Assembly: GCA_037127315.1 (NCBI GenBank)
Contig: JBBBDQ010001616.1
Location: forward strand, 1,451,001-1,515,000
Reading direction: 5' to 3'
Length of the DNA stretch: 64,000 nt
From: Ascarosepion bandense
Taxonomy: Eukaryota; Mollusca; Cephalopoda; Sepiida; Sepiidae
Shown: one piece after another, positions 11,108 through 21,582 of the stretch
Position numbering within the stretch: position 1 is the first letter of the stretch
Layout: the number at the start of each line of letters is the position of its first letter
Translations under genes and position numbers: made by a program
Notes under the pieces: generated by a model
What the model saw: the letters and a program-made list of their open reading frames with translations, nothing else
What the model was told of the DNA's origin: nothing
Database searches by the model: none

Positions 11108-11377
11108 TAACGGGGAGCCGAGTTCGAATTCCAGTTGAATTCATTGCATTCACTTACGCACAAATACCCTTGAGAAAAGTATTAATCCGTCTCTTCCGTC
11201 TAGTTATGGGTTAAATAATAGAGCAGATTGGGTTCTATAGCATTGGCTGGCAACCAGTCTACAGCAGAAAGTAATGGTAACCTACTGCGGGATAATCTTC
11301 TGCCTAGTCAGTTATGTCTCTTTCAAGACATGATCGCGCAAGACGTGTATCACATATGGCACTTAAATGACTGACTG
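11108..11377 (+). mobile_element. tRNA-derived SINE, 5'-truncated
   Basis: It begins in the tRNA-like head at the B box (GCCGAGTTCGAATTCCAG). The family body follows: TTCACTTACGCACAAATACC, GGGTTCTATAGC, GGCAACCAGTCTAC, CCTACTGCGGGATAATCTTC and a tail GTATCACATATGGCACTTAA followed by TGACTGACTG. Confidence 0.9.
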
Positions 11378-11492
11378 AGGATAATAGTTGGAAACTATTA
11401 AAGCTTCTACTAGGCATAAAGTGGGGGATCGGTTTTCTATTGTCATGAAGTAATAAACTGACCCCCCATTAATTACTACTTAATAATATAAT

Positions 11493-11590
11493 GCATCTCT
11501 TCTCCCTCTAGCTATGAGTCAAATAACAGGGATGATTGGGTTCTAGAGCTTTGACTCGCAACCAGTCTACCGCAACATACTGCGATATTT
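11493..11590 (+). mobile_element. tRNA-derived SINE, internal fragment
   Basis: Only the central body survives: CTAGCTATGAGTCAAATAAC, GATTGGGTTCTAGAGC, CGCAACCAGTCTACCGCA. Both ends are missing. Confidence 0.75.
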
Positions 11591-11627
11591 TATTCTTGAA
11601 AGATTTATTTAATTAAGACAAGTATAT

Positions 11628-11917
11628 TGCGATATCGGCTCGGAACGAGAAATCGGGAAGCCGAGGTCGAATTCCAGTTGAATCCATTGCATTCACTTAC
11701 GCACAAATACCCTTGGGATAGGTATTAATCCGTCTCTCCTCGCCAGTTATGGGTTAAATAGCACGACAGATTGGATTCTATAGCCTTGGCTGGCGACTAG
11801 TCTACCGCAGAATGCAATGGCAACCTACTGCGGGATAATCTTCTGCCCAGTCAGTCATATCTCTTTTGAGACATGATCACCCAAAGCGTGTATCACGTAT
11901 GGCACTTAACTGACTGT
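11628..11917 (+). mobile_element. tRNA-derived SINE, nearly full length
   Basis: The head GATATCGGCTCGGAACGAGA with B-box-like GGTCGAATTCCAG is followed by the whole body and the tail CACGTATGGCACTTAACTGA. The first few bases of the head (GTTGTGGTGCAGTG in better copies) are lost. Confidence 0.9.
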
Positions 11918-12570
11918 CTTAGCAGGGCGTTTACTCAGAGCAACATCCCAAAAGGCGTGACTCATTCGGCGACATGATGCGACTGCGGACATAAAGCAGG
12001 CAACCTCGAACGAGCTGTTTCGACGCCACTACGTTTCCTCGCCACTGCTCGATCTATGACTCAGGTGTCTGCGCATCGCACCTACATTGGTCAGGAGCAA
12101 TGCCAACAACAATCCAAAACCCAACCCACTTTCCTTTGCGTATCAGCGATCACTTCTCACTCGAATTAAAAACGGGCTTTTTTGGTTACTTATAAAATCT
12201 ATTAAAATCATTTTTATCCACATTTCCCTGACAATTATAATGTTTTTTTACACTGTCTCAATCCAATCTTCTTCCTTTCTTTTACTTGAACTTATGTTGC
12301 CATAAGCTAATATTATTAAGTATAAAAAGGTAGATCATTTGTAGAATATTGGCGCAACACAATCTTCCTCGACCTGTTTACTTTCATATGGCCTTATGCC
12401 GAAATAAGTTTTAATAAATATAAAAACGGCAAGTTATTCTTTTGATATAATAAAACCTTATCACCATTGACGCTATACAGTTTTTCTACTAACATTTCTT
12501 TTTATATAAGACTTGTTTTCGATCATTAGCGTTTTCTTTTTTTTTTTCTTTTTTTTTTTTTTGACATCAT
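11918..12570. other. Unclassified spacer and split direct repeat
   Basis: No gene. The stretch 12230-12380 (AATATTATTAAGTATAAA ... GCGCAACACAATCTTCC) is repeated at about 12905-13060 (AATATTATTAAACACCAAA ... TCGCAATACAATCTTCC). The SINE at 12571-12882 sits between them. This is either an older repeat family or a local duplication. Confidence 0.5.
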
Positions 12571-12882
12571 GGTCAGTCAGTCAGTTAAGTGCCATACGTG
12601 ATACCCGCTTGGGCGATCATGTCTCGAAAGAGACATGACTGACTGGGCAGAGGATTATTCCGCAGTAGGTTGCCGTTGCTTTCTGCGGTAGACTGGTTGC
12701 CGACCAAGGCTATAGAACCCAATCTGTCCTGTTATTTAACCCATAACTGGAAAGAATAGGCGGATTAATACCTTTCCCGAGAGTATTTGCGCGTAAGTGA
12801 ATGCAATGAATTCAGCTGGAATTCGAACTCAGCTCCCCAATTTCTCGTTCCGAGCCGATATCCACTGCACCACAACGCACAT
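12571..12882 (-). mobile_element. tRNA-derived SINE, full length
   Basis: The minus strand reads GTTGTGGTGCAGTGGATATC (A-box region), GGCTCGGAACGAGAAATTG, B-box-like AGTTCGAATTCCAG, the SINE body, and the tail GTATGGCACTTAACTGACTG. At about 310 bp it is among the most complete copies. A pol III-type internal promoter is implied by the tRNA-like head. Confidence 0.92.
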
Positions 12883-13349
12883 CATGGTACCTTAATTTAA
12901 TATTACTAAATATTTTAATCTGAGATCCTGTTATTCTTCCTACGTCTATTTACTTTTGGAATTTTATGTTGCAATAAATTAATATTATTAAACACCAAAG
13001 CCAGAATATTCGTTTGGAGGATATTGTCGCAATACAATCTTCCTATTGCTGTTTCATTTTATTGATTTTATTTTAGGTTTATTAAATATCAACGCAAGCA
13101 ACACTATCTTCCTATTAGCCTTCTTTTTAGCCTTGTGCCCTACTAAACGTCGGTTATGTATCCGTACAGATTCCTGCTTTCCTTGCTTCTTTGGCGTTGT
13201 AATAAACATTAACAAGACGAAATGAAAAAGAAATAAACAAACCAGAGAAGAAAAATGTAGAAGAGTTAGCTATGTACTCAGAATCTAATTACTTGAAATG
13301 AAATAAACGTCTGGGGGGAAAGCCCGAAGTAATGTTGCTTTTTCTAAAT

Positions 13350-13351
13350 AA

Positions 13352-13428
<77 letters not shown>
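13350..13428. repeat. (TA)n(TG)n microsatellite
   Basis: About 35 bp of TA repeats are followed by about 38 bp of TG repeats. 12883-13349 is otherwise unclassified AT-rich DNA apart from the repeat noted near 12905-13060. Confidence 0.95.
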
Positions 13429-13431
<3 letters not shown>

Positions 13432-13462
13432 CATAATGATAATCCACGTATCCTATATGTAT

Positions 13463-13806
13463 AGGAAAAACTACTAAAAGGTTGTAAGTTAAAAATGTAT
13501 TTTTTTGACAGTATTTATTTCTATTATTATATATATATATATTATATTTCAGACCGGCCCCGGCCTTTCATCAGAAACAAATGATTTTAAAATTTAAACT
13601 AGAAGCGTCCGTCGCGAGAAGCGTCCGTCGCGTGATACTTTCTGCATCACGCGACGGACGCTTCTAGTTTAAATTTTAAAATCATGTGTTTCTGATGAAA
13701 GGCCGAGGCCGGTCTGAAATATAAAATATATATATATATATAATAATAGAAATAAATAAATACTGTCAAAAAATACATTTTTAACTTACAACTTTTAGTA
13801 GTTTTT

Positions 13807-13809
<3 letters not shown>
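13463..13809. repeat. Near-perfect palindrome, arms about 170 bp
   Basis: Left arm 13463-13636 and right arm 13646-13809 are reverse complements, meeting at a 9-nt loop (ACTTTCTGC). The centre holds two tandem copies of AGAAGCGTCCGTCGCG on the left and one on the right. Both arms carry TTTCTGATGAAAGGCCG followed by GGTCTGAAAT, which resembles a decayed hammerhead core. Foldbacks of this kind occur at the ends of Penelope-like elements in this window, so it may be an inverted pseudo-LTR. Confidence 0.85.
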
Positions 13810-13840
<31 letters not shown>

Positions 13841-13843
<3 letters not shown>

Positions 13844-14116
13844 TTACGCTCTCACACCCTGATTGAGCACTCTGGAAGAATGGTAGACTTTTAAAAAACA
13901 GTATTTACTCTAGCACTTACGCATCGCTCATTCAGTAATGAATTAGAACACTCTAACTACTGGCGTATGATACATCACACGCTAAAAAGTCTACCTCCTT
14001 TTACCGAGCGCTCATAGCTCAGATGTAGAATCGCCGACTGTCGCTAATTCAGTCTGGTTTCAATTCTCTGTAAAAGCAATCGGATGTCTAACCGTCCTGA
14101 CGAACTCTCTGTGGAT

Positions 14117-14120
<4 letters not shown>
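13841..14120 (+). mobile_element. tRNA-like/hammerhead element, ribozyme core deleted
   Basis: It begins GCTTACGCTCTCACACCCTG and continues through CTTACGCATCGCTCATTCAG to a tRNA-like module. That module has the A-box-like TAGCTCAGATG and B-box-like GGTTTCAATTC, then AGCAATCGGATGTCTAACCG. The hammerhead part is reduced to CCTGACGAACT joined to CTCTGTGGATGACT, so stem II and the GAAA strand are missing. (TA)n flanks both ends. Confidence 0.75.
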
Positions 14121-14172
<52 letters not shown>

Positions 14173-15142
14173 TTGTTTATTTAGACAGCAGATTTTTTAA
14201 ACATGTCTGTAAATAAATTGCAAACAATAAGTTCGCTTATTTTTAATAAAATCCGTTCATACTCACGGATAATCTTTTGCGTATTACAATCAAAAGATGT
14301 CAGAAATGAGCTGTAATGTTGACATATGTTGTTTTCATTCATTTTTTCTCAAGGTACCCAAGTACTTTCAACCTCTTTCCGAGATCATTTTCAAGGGGAT
14401 GAGTTATGGTAACAAATATAACCGGAAAACTGTGTTGCTAAAAATTACTGTACATTTTTTTCTGCTTCAAATATAACGGTTGACAAATTGCTAGCGTTCA
14501 TTAGAACGTAAAAATTATCCAAAATGTAATAGTTTTATATGTTGTAATGTCATTGTAATGCACGTGTTAAAGCATGAAAAAAGCTGTTCTTTTTATAAAC
14601 ATTTTAGAACAACACTTAATTAACCAAGCACAAATCAACTCCTCCACAAAAAAGATATTTTACTCTGAACTAAAAAAATATTAATAATGACTTCCCAAAC
14701 CACATTGAGTATGACGGTAAACTACATCCGGCAGCAAGACCTCTGATTGGGAAGTTGTGAGGAGCATGGAACCACCTCGTAATTGCTGTTCTGTTTTAAT
14801 TATAATTTTTATTACTTTGGTCTCTGCTCAGTAGAACTAGCGTATAATTAATTACCCTATGGGAGCGAAACAAGTGCAATGCTTCGAAGGTTAAAGTAAG
14901 AAAAAAGAAAAGCGAAAATGGTGGTCAAGTGACAGAAGAATCGTCAATAGGAATATTAATTTTGACTCAAAGAGAGCCTAATAAAAGTGTTCTTTTTGTC
15001 TTTTTCTACTCAAGATTTTTCGTCAGTGGTTCTTCACATTATTTCTTTCGTAGCTACTAATCATTTATTTTATTTCTCATAAACCTTCTTCCTCCATCCA
15101 TTTAATTAAGGTTGCTGTTCTCCTCCGTCTTTCTTGCCTTCA
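14121..15142. other. (AT)n tract and unclassified spacer
   Basis: An AT dinucleotide run spans 14121-14170. The next 970 bp show no gene or repeat that I recognise, though TACATCCGGCAGCAAGACCT with AACCACCT near 14725-14780 recurs in altered inverted form near 42760-42825, so a dispersed repeat is present. Confidence 0.5.
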
Positions 15143-15150
15143 ATCTACAC

Positions 15151-16066
15151 CAGAGGTTCCCAAACAGTGAGTCGTGACCCCCTGAGGGGAGTCCCGACGC
15201 CTTGGCAGGAGAGAGTGTAGCCTTGTTAGAAGTAGCTTGGGATAACATTAATTGTATTTCATCAATTAAATTTTTCAAGATCTTACTTTTTTTTTTGTTT
15301 AAGTGCAAAGTGATAGTTATGACAAACGTTTTGAAGGTTGTTATTTCTAAGCCTTAAAAAAGATTAATGCATATATTATCCTTATATCTGTCTTGTGTGT
15401 CTTACTCTTCTATATACCTCTTCTTTTCAGTACTATCCAACTATCTGCAGAAAGTGCTTAATTCTGTAATCAAAATAGTAAATTATGTGAAGACTCAAGG
15501 ACTCAACACTCGCCTATTCAAAGAAATATGCAAAGGCATGAATGCTGATCATGAAGTCCTTCTCTTCTACACAGCAGTACGTTGGTTGTCGAAAGGAAAC
15601 CTTCTTAATCGTGTCTTCGAAATGAAAGATGATATAAAGATATTCCTAAAGACTACTTGTGAGGCAGGATTTTCCACTCTTGTCAATATAAAAACAAAGA
15701 ATAGGAACAGATTGGATGTTGGAGATGACATGAGACTGACTCTAACAAACACTCGACCACAAATTTCAAAGCTTGCTGCTGAAATGCAACATCAGGCAAC
15801 TCACTAGATGGGTTGGATAGCTTTTTAAACCTATGATAATATTATTTTAAGAAATATATGTTCTTTTTATGAATTCAGGTTGGACCAATGTGCTTTAATT
15901 TGGTAATAAATAATTACAGAATTTTAAAATATTTTAGTTTCTTTCCCTGTCCTTCACAGAAAATAAAAAAAATTAAACTGCTGATAGTAAGCCCTAACTA
16001 GGGGGTCGCATGGGTTTCAAACTTTTAGGTAAGGGGTCACGAGTGCCTAAAGGTTGGGAACCTCTG
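15151..16066 (+). mobile_element. hAT transposon, internally deleted, with perfect TSD
   Basis: The ends CAGAGGTTCCCAAACAGTGA and GGTTGGGAACCTCTG are inverted repeats that continue into GTCGTGACCCCC and GGGGTCACGAGTGCC. The flanks are an identical 8-bp duplication, ATCTACAC, at 15143-15150 and 16067-16074. This is the classic hAT structure. The 916-bp length is too short for an autonomous element; it carries a transposase remnant described separately. Confidence 0.95.
15436..15807 (+). pseudogene. hAT transposase remnant (ZBED5/SCAND3-like)
   Basis: The open frame (from a nominal ATG at 15367) becomes family-like from NYLQKVLNSVIKIVNYVKTQ. It includes LFKEICKGMNADHEVLLFYT and VRWLSKGNLLNRVFEMKDDI. 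It then jumps to CEAGFSTLVNIKTKNRNRLD with RLTLTNTRPQISKLAAEMQ, the C-terminal hAT dimerisation region. The middle of the catalytic domain is deleted and the N-terminal BED zinc finger is absent. It cannot be an active transposase. The first 25 or so residues (MHILSLYLSCVSYSS...) look non-homologous. Confidence 0.85.
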
Positions 16067-16074
16067 ATCTACAC

Positions 16075-16740
16075 TATGAGCATCAGATTTTCGAAACACT
16101 CTTTCCATATTATGAGGCTTGGAAATTTAAACTCTACCTTACTGATGAGATTGTCCAGCATTCGTAGAAAGACAGATATTACATAATTGTTCAGTACTGT
16201 TTTATTTTTTTGTTTGAGTTGTTTCAAATAGCTTCTTCATCTTTAAGGAGATTGTCTAACATTCACTGCTATATACATTAATATTGCGTAACGGGCCATT
16301 ACTCTTTTCTTTGTTTCTATTGCCTGAAGCTTCTTGTTCATCTGAGAGGAGATTGTCTAACATTCACTTTCATACAAGATGACTGATATTGAGAAACAGT
16401 TCAGTATTCTTTCTTTGTTTCTTTTGCCAGAAGTCTCCTCTTCTTCTTCAAGGGACTTGTTTACATTTATTTACATTAAGATACGCTTTCAGAGTAGAGA
16501 TGCATATTACGAGAAATTGAAAATTTATGTTCATAAGGCTTGATTCGGCTTCGATTATACTGTGAATTCATTACTGGTCAAGCTAAGATACATCAGATCG
16601 ATTGCTGACTTCCTCTATGTTGTTAGGAATCGCAGGTTTGAATCCTGCCAAATAACGCATATTTCCCTAACAAAATTTCTAATAAATATTCAGGCCAGTA
16701 CAATATATATATATATAAAAAATGTTTAGTTACTAATTTT
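16075..16740. other. Unclassified spacer with internal repeats
   Basis: No gene. Three related segments (near 16145, 16245 and 16350; for example GGAGATTGTCTAACATTCAC) form a degenerate repeat of about 100 bp. These may be very old copies of the RTE LINE minus strand, where ATTGTCCAACATTCACTG is a consensus word. Confidence 0.4.
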
Positions 16741-16830
16741 CTGGTCATAAAAATTTAGACCAGTGCACATTTGTATTAAAAAGTCTTCAATACAATTATA
16801 TTATAGAACTGTTTAATATTCTTCATTTGT

Positions 16831-16892
16831 TTTTACCCGACCTAGGTTTCTACCATGGGATGTCTTCAGGTGATTTGCAATAACTGATTTTA
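16831..16892 (-). ncRNA. Degraded type I hammerhead ribozyme in PLE left end
   Basis: The minus strand has CTGAAGA (16863-16869), a 12-nt poorly paired stem II segment, GAAAC, a minimal stem III ACC/GGT and cleavage triplet GTC ending at 16839. Stem I pairing is weak here. It is placed as a decayed hammerhead because the same layout appears at 17887-17942. Confidence 0.5.
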
Positions 16893-17141
16893 CCGTTAAC
16901 CGTTTTTTTAAGGACTCTCGAGTAACGGTGTTTTTTTTCTTTTTTTTTTTTTTTGAACGCTCAAGTGATGGGGAATTTTTAAACGCGCAATTTTTTAAAT
17001 TACAAGAAATTATAACGTTTTCATCCATGGTTGTATCAACCTAATAGGTAATTTTTTAGTATCGTTACACTTTCTCATAATTTCTGTTCTTTCATTCAAT
17101 AGTTCATTTTTGTTTGGGAATAGCATAATCTCTAACTTTTC

Positions 17142-17807
17142 TTACTGACACAATCTACATATTTTGCCACCATTGTAAGGCTTGGCTGTTTTCACTATAC
17201 TACACGTTATGTCTGGGTCTGTTCCATATTTTAGTTTCAATTTCCACACGTGGCTAGCCAATTTTGTACAGCTTTTTAAGTTTTCTTTTTTGAATGTAGG
17301 CTTGTGATTGAGCCACATGGTTTTAAAGGTGTCTTTGGTTGATTCCAAATATATTTTATTTTGGCCATTTAAGTCATTTACTTTTGCTTTGTAAATTACT
17401 TCTTTTGTATTACAAAGCCTTTGAAGTGGGCATTTATTTATGTCCCTGCAGTTGCATTCTTTGTAAGTGATCTTGTTTTGTACAATGCTTTCTAAATATC
17501 TAGTGTTTTGTTTTTTAATGAAACTTTTTAAATTACAGGTACAACTATAACTTAGCTTGGTTGTATTTCTATTGAATTTTTTTTTTAGTTCAGAGCTTTT
17601 AGGAAAGCGTTTAAAAAATATTTGTCCTATTTTGGTCTTTACCTCTAAATTAAATGGTGGGTTGAACCAGATAATGTTTCGTTTTCTATTATCGTTTTTT
17701 GTTTGTCTGTTTGGTTGAGAATTATATTTCAAAATATCCTTATGGCCAGATTTTCTTAGTGCATCTTCATAGTTTTTTTTTCTTTTCGGTAAAATCTGCG
17801 CGTCCAA
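17142..17807 (-). pseudogene. PLE C-terminal region: linker plus GIY-YIG-type domain
   Basis: The 221-residue frame contains NRKRNIIWFNPPFN, then FKRFPKSSELKKKFNRNTTK with LSYSCTCNLKSFI, a conserved PLE linker. A Cys-rich block (CNCRDINKCPLQRLC) and a degraded GIY-YIG nuclease (VIYKAKVNDL, KIYLESTKDTFKTMWLNHKP, LASHVWKLK) follow. The YIG of the nuclease is replaced (YLE) and the catalytic Arg in the usual FKxR position reads FKTM. It is therefore probably inactive although open. The upstream RT is missing; the N-terminal Met is fortuitous. Confidence 0.85.
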
Positions 17808-17886
17808 AAATCCCGCGTCACGTGAGCGTTAAAAAAAACACCGTTACGTGAGCGTTCTTAAAAAAAAACGGTAAACAGTAAAATCA

Positions 17887-17942
17887 GTTATTGCAAATCT
17901 TCTGAAGAAAACACATGGTAGAAACTTAGGTCGCGTAATAAC
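17887..17942 (+). ncRNA. Hammerhead-like motif in PLE right end
   Basis: CTGAAGA (17902-17908) and GAAAC (17921-17925) are followed by a short stem III and GTC at 17930-17932. Outer stem I pairs GTTATT (17887-17892) with AATAAC (17937-17942). Stem II is not well formed, so activity is doubtful. Confidence 0.5.
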
Positions 17943-17948
17943 TCGTTT

Positions 17949-17951
17949 ACA

Positions 17952-18050
<99 letters not shown>

Positions 18051-18129
18051 TGTATTCTGTTTAATTCAAAACAGAATATGTACTCAAATTCGACTATCTA
18101 TTAAAAATAATGTTTCAATAAATTCAAAT

Positions 18130-18206
<77 letters not shown>
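17949..18206. repeat. (AT)n and (AT)n(GT)n microsatellites
   Basis: AT runs span 17949-18047 and 18131-18162; GT follows to 18206. The 80 bp between them (ATTCTGTTTAATTCAAAACA...) is unclassified. Confidence 0.95.
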
Positions 18207-18209
<3 letters not shown>

Positions 18210-19271
18210 TTATACAGTCGATTAAAAACTTAATTAGGCGATTAAACTTTATTCACCCGCGGTCGATTAAAAATCTTGCAATGAAACGTGTCCCTTGAAA
18301 TATAGAAAAACGAAATCTGATTCCTTTTACAACCTAAACGCATGGCCAATGAAAATTTACAAGTTACTTAGAATCACCTACAATGACATTATTGAACTCT
18401 TTGGTCTCACTTTTATCGTCCCAGAGTGAAGCCAAAATGTCTCTGTCGCCCAGATTAATGACGCTCACCGATTTTTAGAAACTCATTTGGAAAGATATCT
18501 ATGTTTCTTTCCCGCTTACAAAAAGTAAAAACGAACATTTGAAGGAAAGAAAAAAAAATATGCATACTTCTTTCAACCACGCACCGAAAAACAAATTATA
18601 CAAGTATTTTTTTTTATAGAAAATCGCTGAGAAAATCAGATTTGTTATTTTTGATCATCTTTGTTTGTAGTCAAACAGAAGAAAGAAACTACGAACTTAG
18701 GTACCTCCACTCAACTGCCAAAAAAACCCAGCATATCATGATGTTAAAAGGGCTCAAACATAATAAAAACAAAGTTTTATCATCAAAATGTTTATGCTAT
18801 TACTAAGAGGAAAGACCTAGAAGAATTTGTTGCTATTAGTTTTCTTTTAATTTAAATCCTTTCTAACACGTTCGAAATATTAATTAAAATTTCATTTTTT
18901 GTTTTCCGTCAGCGATTCACGCTATGTTTACGTAACGCGAATATTAAGAAAATGGAGTCGGTCGAGTAAAATGATTTTGTGGCGAATATATTTTCCACCG
19001 CTCTCGACCATACGCTATATTCTCCAGATTTTTGTCTTTCAGACAACCACTTCCGCTTCATTTAACACTGCTTTTCTGGTCGACGTTTTCAACAAATTGA
19101 ACGAATATTTTTATTTAGATTATTTACACGTGGGCTATTATATTATTTTTGTTGTTAGTATCACTTTTTCTAGCCTTTGTTGCGTACGACCTTCATCAGT
19201 GCTTGTCGAAAGATTCTTGAAATAAGACTTCGAATCAAAAACTGAATCGATCATTGACATGAAGTATGAAA
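18207..19271. other. Unclassified AT-rich spacer
   Basis: No gene recognised. A 108-residue plus frame at 18899-19225 (MFSVSDSRYVYVTRILRKWS...) ends AFxLCCVRPSSVLVERFLK-like but matches no family I know. Its codon use is no different from the flanks. GGTACCTCC and AAAGTTTxATCATCAAAA words recur near 8690, hinting at an old repeat. Confidence 0.4.
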
Positions 19272-20274
19272 TCTATATATATAAAAGGCAATCTGTGAGT
19301 CTGGTGTGACTGTCCCCTATGCATGCCTACATTTTTTAGGCTACTTCATTCAAACTTTCTAGGGACACATATCTACAGGGAAGCCAGGTCGACACATACT
19401 TTTTGAGTTTAAGTTCAGCAATTTTCCCTTTTGCACTTTTTGGCCAATGGAGCCTATTGTTTACATTTGCTCCGTAAAACATCTAAGATCTAAGATGGTT
19501 GCTGAATTACGTCACAGAAATCAAATCACACGTGTCAAACGCGACTAAAATATATTTTTATTAAATACAAAAAATGAGCCTTTATATCCAATTTTTATTC
19601 CGACGTTTTAAAAATTCATTTGGTCAACAAAAAAATGTGAATATTTTTCTCCGTAATTTTGAAACAAAAGAAATATTTAAAAAGAAAAAAATGTTTTTTC
19701 AAACAAAAACAAAATATGTAAAAAAAAATGTGCCAATGGTTAATTTAATTATTTAAGTCTTTTTTTTTTTCAGATTTAATATTCCATACTCCAGAAAATA
19801 AAATTTTTAAAAAAATGTTTTTTTTTTCGCTAAATATTTCATGCAGGAAATCAACTGTCTGTAATTATTACTAATTTGTTTGGCATTAATGTATTTTTTC
19901 CTCTAAAATTAAATGTCTACATTTTTAAATATTCTTAAAAAATTTCTGAACTAAGAGCATAATAGTTTTTATATTTCTAATTTCAGTAAAACAAAATAAA
20001 TAATCTTTATTTTTATGTTAAATTCATTTAGTCAACAAAAAATATAAATATTTTCCCCCATGTAATTTTGAAACAAAAACAAACGAAATATTGTTTACAA
20101 TGTCACACAAAACATCAAATAACGTTTACGCAAAACAAAATAAAATAGATATTTTAATGAAATTTTTTAACAATTTTTGAACAACAATTTTTTATATAAT
20201 TATTTTTTTATATAATCGAGTCCTACTACTAAAATGTTCTGAGTTGCACGGGCAATGCCGGGGTATGATGCTAG
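19272..20274 (+). mobile_element. Non-autonomous Helitron-like element
   Basis: It begins TCTATATATATAAAAGGCAA and ends GCACGGGCAATGCCGGGGTA then TGATGCTAG. The flanks are A on the left and T on the right, the insertion pattern of Helitrons (5' TC, 3' CTRR, host AT). The GC-rich block just upstream of the 3' end can form the short hairpin expected. Length is about 1.0 kb; no Rep/helicase is encoded. The interior is A/T-rich with several related short blocks. Confidence 0.8.
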
Positions 20275-20834
20275 TTTAATTATGAAATAATCTAAGTCGT
20301 ACTAAGCTCAAGAAGATACCTAGATTAGAGAATATTAATACGTTTAAAAAGTGTTTGACAAAAATTATTTGTAAGACGCAAATTTGCAAATGAAACAACG
20401 ACTGTCATGATGAGCATATCGACCAGGAGAGAGAGCCTTTTTTATATGTTAGTCTTTTGTGCGGGGGCTGTTTCAGCCCTATTTTAATATATTTATGAGT
20501 TCATGTGTACATTTGCATATATTGACGTTTTCTACCTGTGTTTCGCACGTGAGACTACGTCCGTTTGAACAAACCTCAAGGCAAGCAATTTCCCTTCACT
20601 TTTCTCGGGTAAATGTGAACAACTGCCTGTTTTTCCGCAAACAGTAATTTCAAAATCAGATTATTTGTAAGTATAAAATAAACAAGATAGAAAAATCCAG
20701 ACAATCTTACCATTTGTAAATTTCCCAGTGGGAAAGAATTCAATTTACACACTGTATACGTTCCTGCACATAGGCTGCCTCGGAATTAAACACGCAGTTT
20801 GGGCGTATAGCAGGGGGTGCTTAATGGAAATAAA
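20275..20834. other. Unclassified spacer
   Basis: No gene recognised. The 62-residue plus frame at 20459 and the 94-residue frame at 20728 have no family features. Confidence 0.5.
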
Positions 20835-21582
20835 TGCGGATTCTTCTTCTATACGCCGCGTTTCGAAAGCAAGTTGGCGATCACAGCTCTCCACATTTTC
20901 CTGTTTTTTTAAACTCTTAGTAAATTGTGATTTTTTTTGTTTTGTTATTTCTCCTAAATCCGGTTCTGCCATCCATTTATGTGCTGTTTTCATCTATCTC
21001 GCTTGCCTTTAGTATGCCCTGTGAGTGTCAAATTTTCCAAGCCCTCTTTCCTCATTATGACCCTTAGAAATTTCAACTGCCTGTTCCTGATGTTAAGTAT
21101 AAATATCTTTTTTTGTTTTCAATGTCTCGATAACTTCATCGTTACTGATATGTTCGGTCACTATTACCCAAGTATAAACCGATAAGCAATATCTTCTTTT
21201 CTTGTGCCGTGTCCATTTAAGACGTTGGCGATCATGGCCCTGCATAATTTGAGTCTTTTTCATCTTCATTTCTCTTTTTACTATCTCTCCATTAACTCGT
21301 TAACTGGAGTAGTTACTGATTTCTTCTTTCCCGCGTGTCTTCAATGTCCTGTGAGTGTCGATTTTTCTAAACCCACTTTCCTCATCAAGTGGCCTAGAAA
21401 TTTCAACTATCTGTTTCTGACTTTAATAATATGTGCCCTTTTTGCTTCAGTTTCATCTAAGACTTTTTCAGTCCATGGTATTCTAAGCATCCTTCTGTAG
21501 AACCACATTTTTCGTTCCTTCAAGTCTTTTATTTATGCGATGATATTTTCGAACATTCACTGCCGTATAAGAGGACCTATAT
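20835..21582 (-). pseudogene. Old RTE-like LINE, minus strand, two partial copies
   Basis: On the plus strand the characteristic complements recur: GGCGATCACAGCTCTCCAC, CAAGCCCTCTTTCCTCATTA, ATTTCAACTGCCTGTTCCTG, then a second time GGCGATCATGGCCCTGC, CCCACTTTCCTCATCAAGTG and CATCCTTCTGTAGAACCACA. These are the C-terminal RTE coding blocks (ETWKAMIA, RKRQLKFLGH, MWFYRRML) in reverse. More diverged than the 26-27 kb and 46 kb copies. Confidence 0.7.

Larger units (their letters stand above)
16741..17942 (-). mobile_element. Penelope-like element with inverted pseudo-LTR ends
   Basis: A GIY-YIG-bearing ORF (17142-17807, minus) lies between inverted sequences. Left 16831-16909 and right 17830-17942 are complementary: CTACCATGGGATGTCTTCAG against CTGAAGAAAACACATGGTAG, and TTGCAATAACTGATTTTACC against its complement. 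Both ends carry hammerhead-like cores, on the minus strand at 16839-16869 and the plus strand at 17902-17932. The outer left 16741-16830 also matches 59590-59670 next to another PLE. The RT domain has been lost. Confidence 0.8.

Noticed and set aside
13981..14060. True tRNA gene in the tRNA-like modules
   Set aside because: A- and B-box words are present but acceptor and anticodon stems do not close, and the module is fused to repeat sequence in several copies.
18899..19225. 108-residue frame MFSVSDSRYVYV...
   Set aside because: No recognisable family, no start context and no neighbour support; kept only as a note in the spacer entry.
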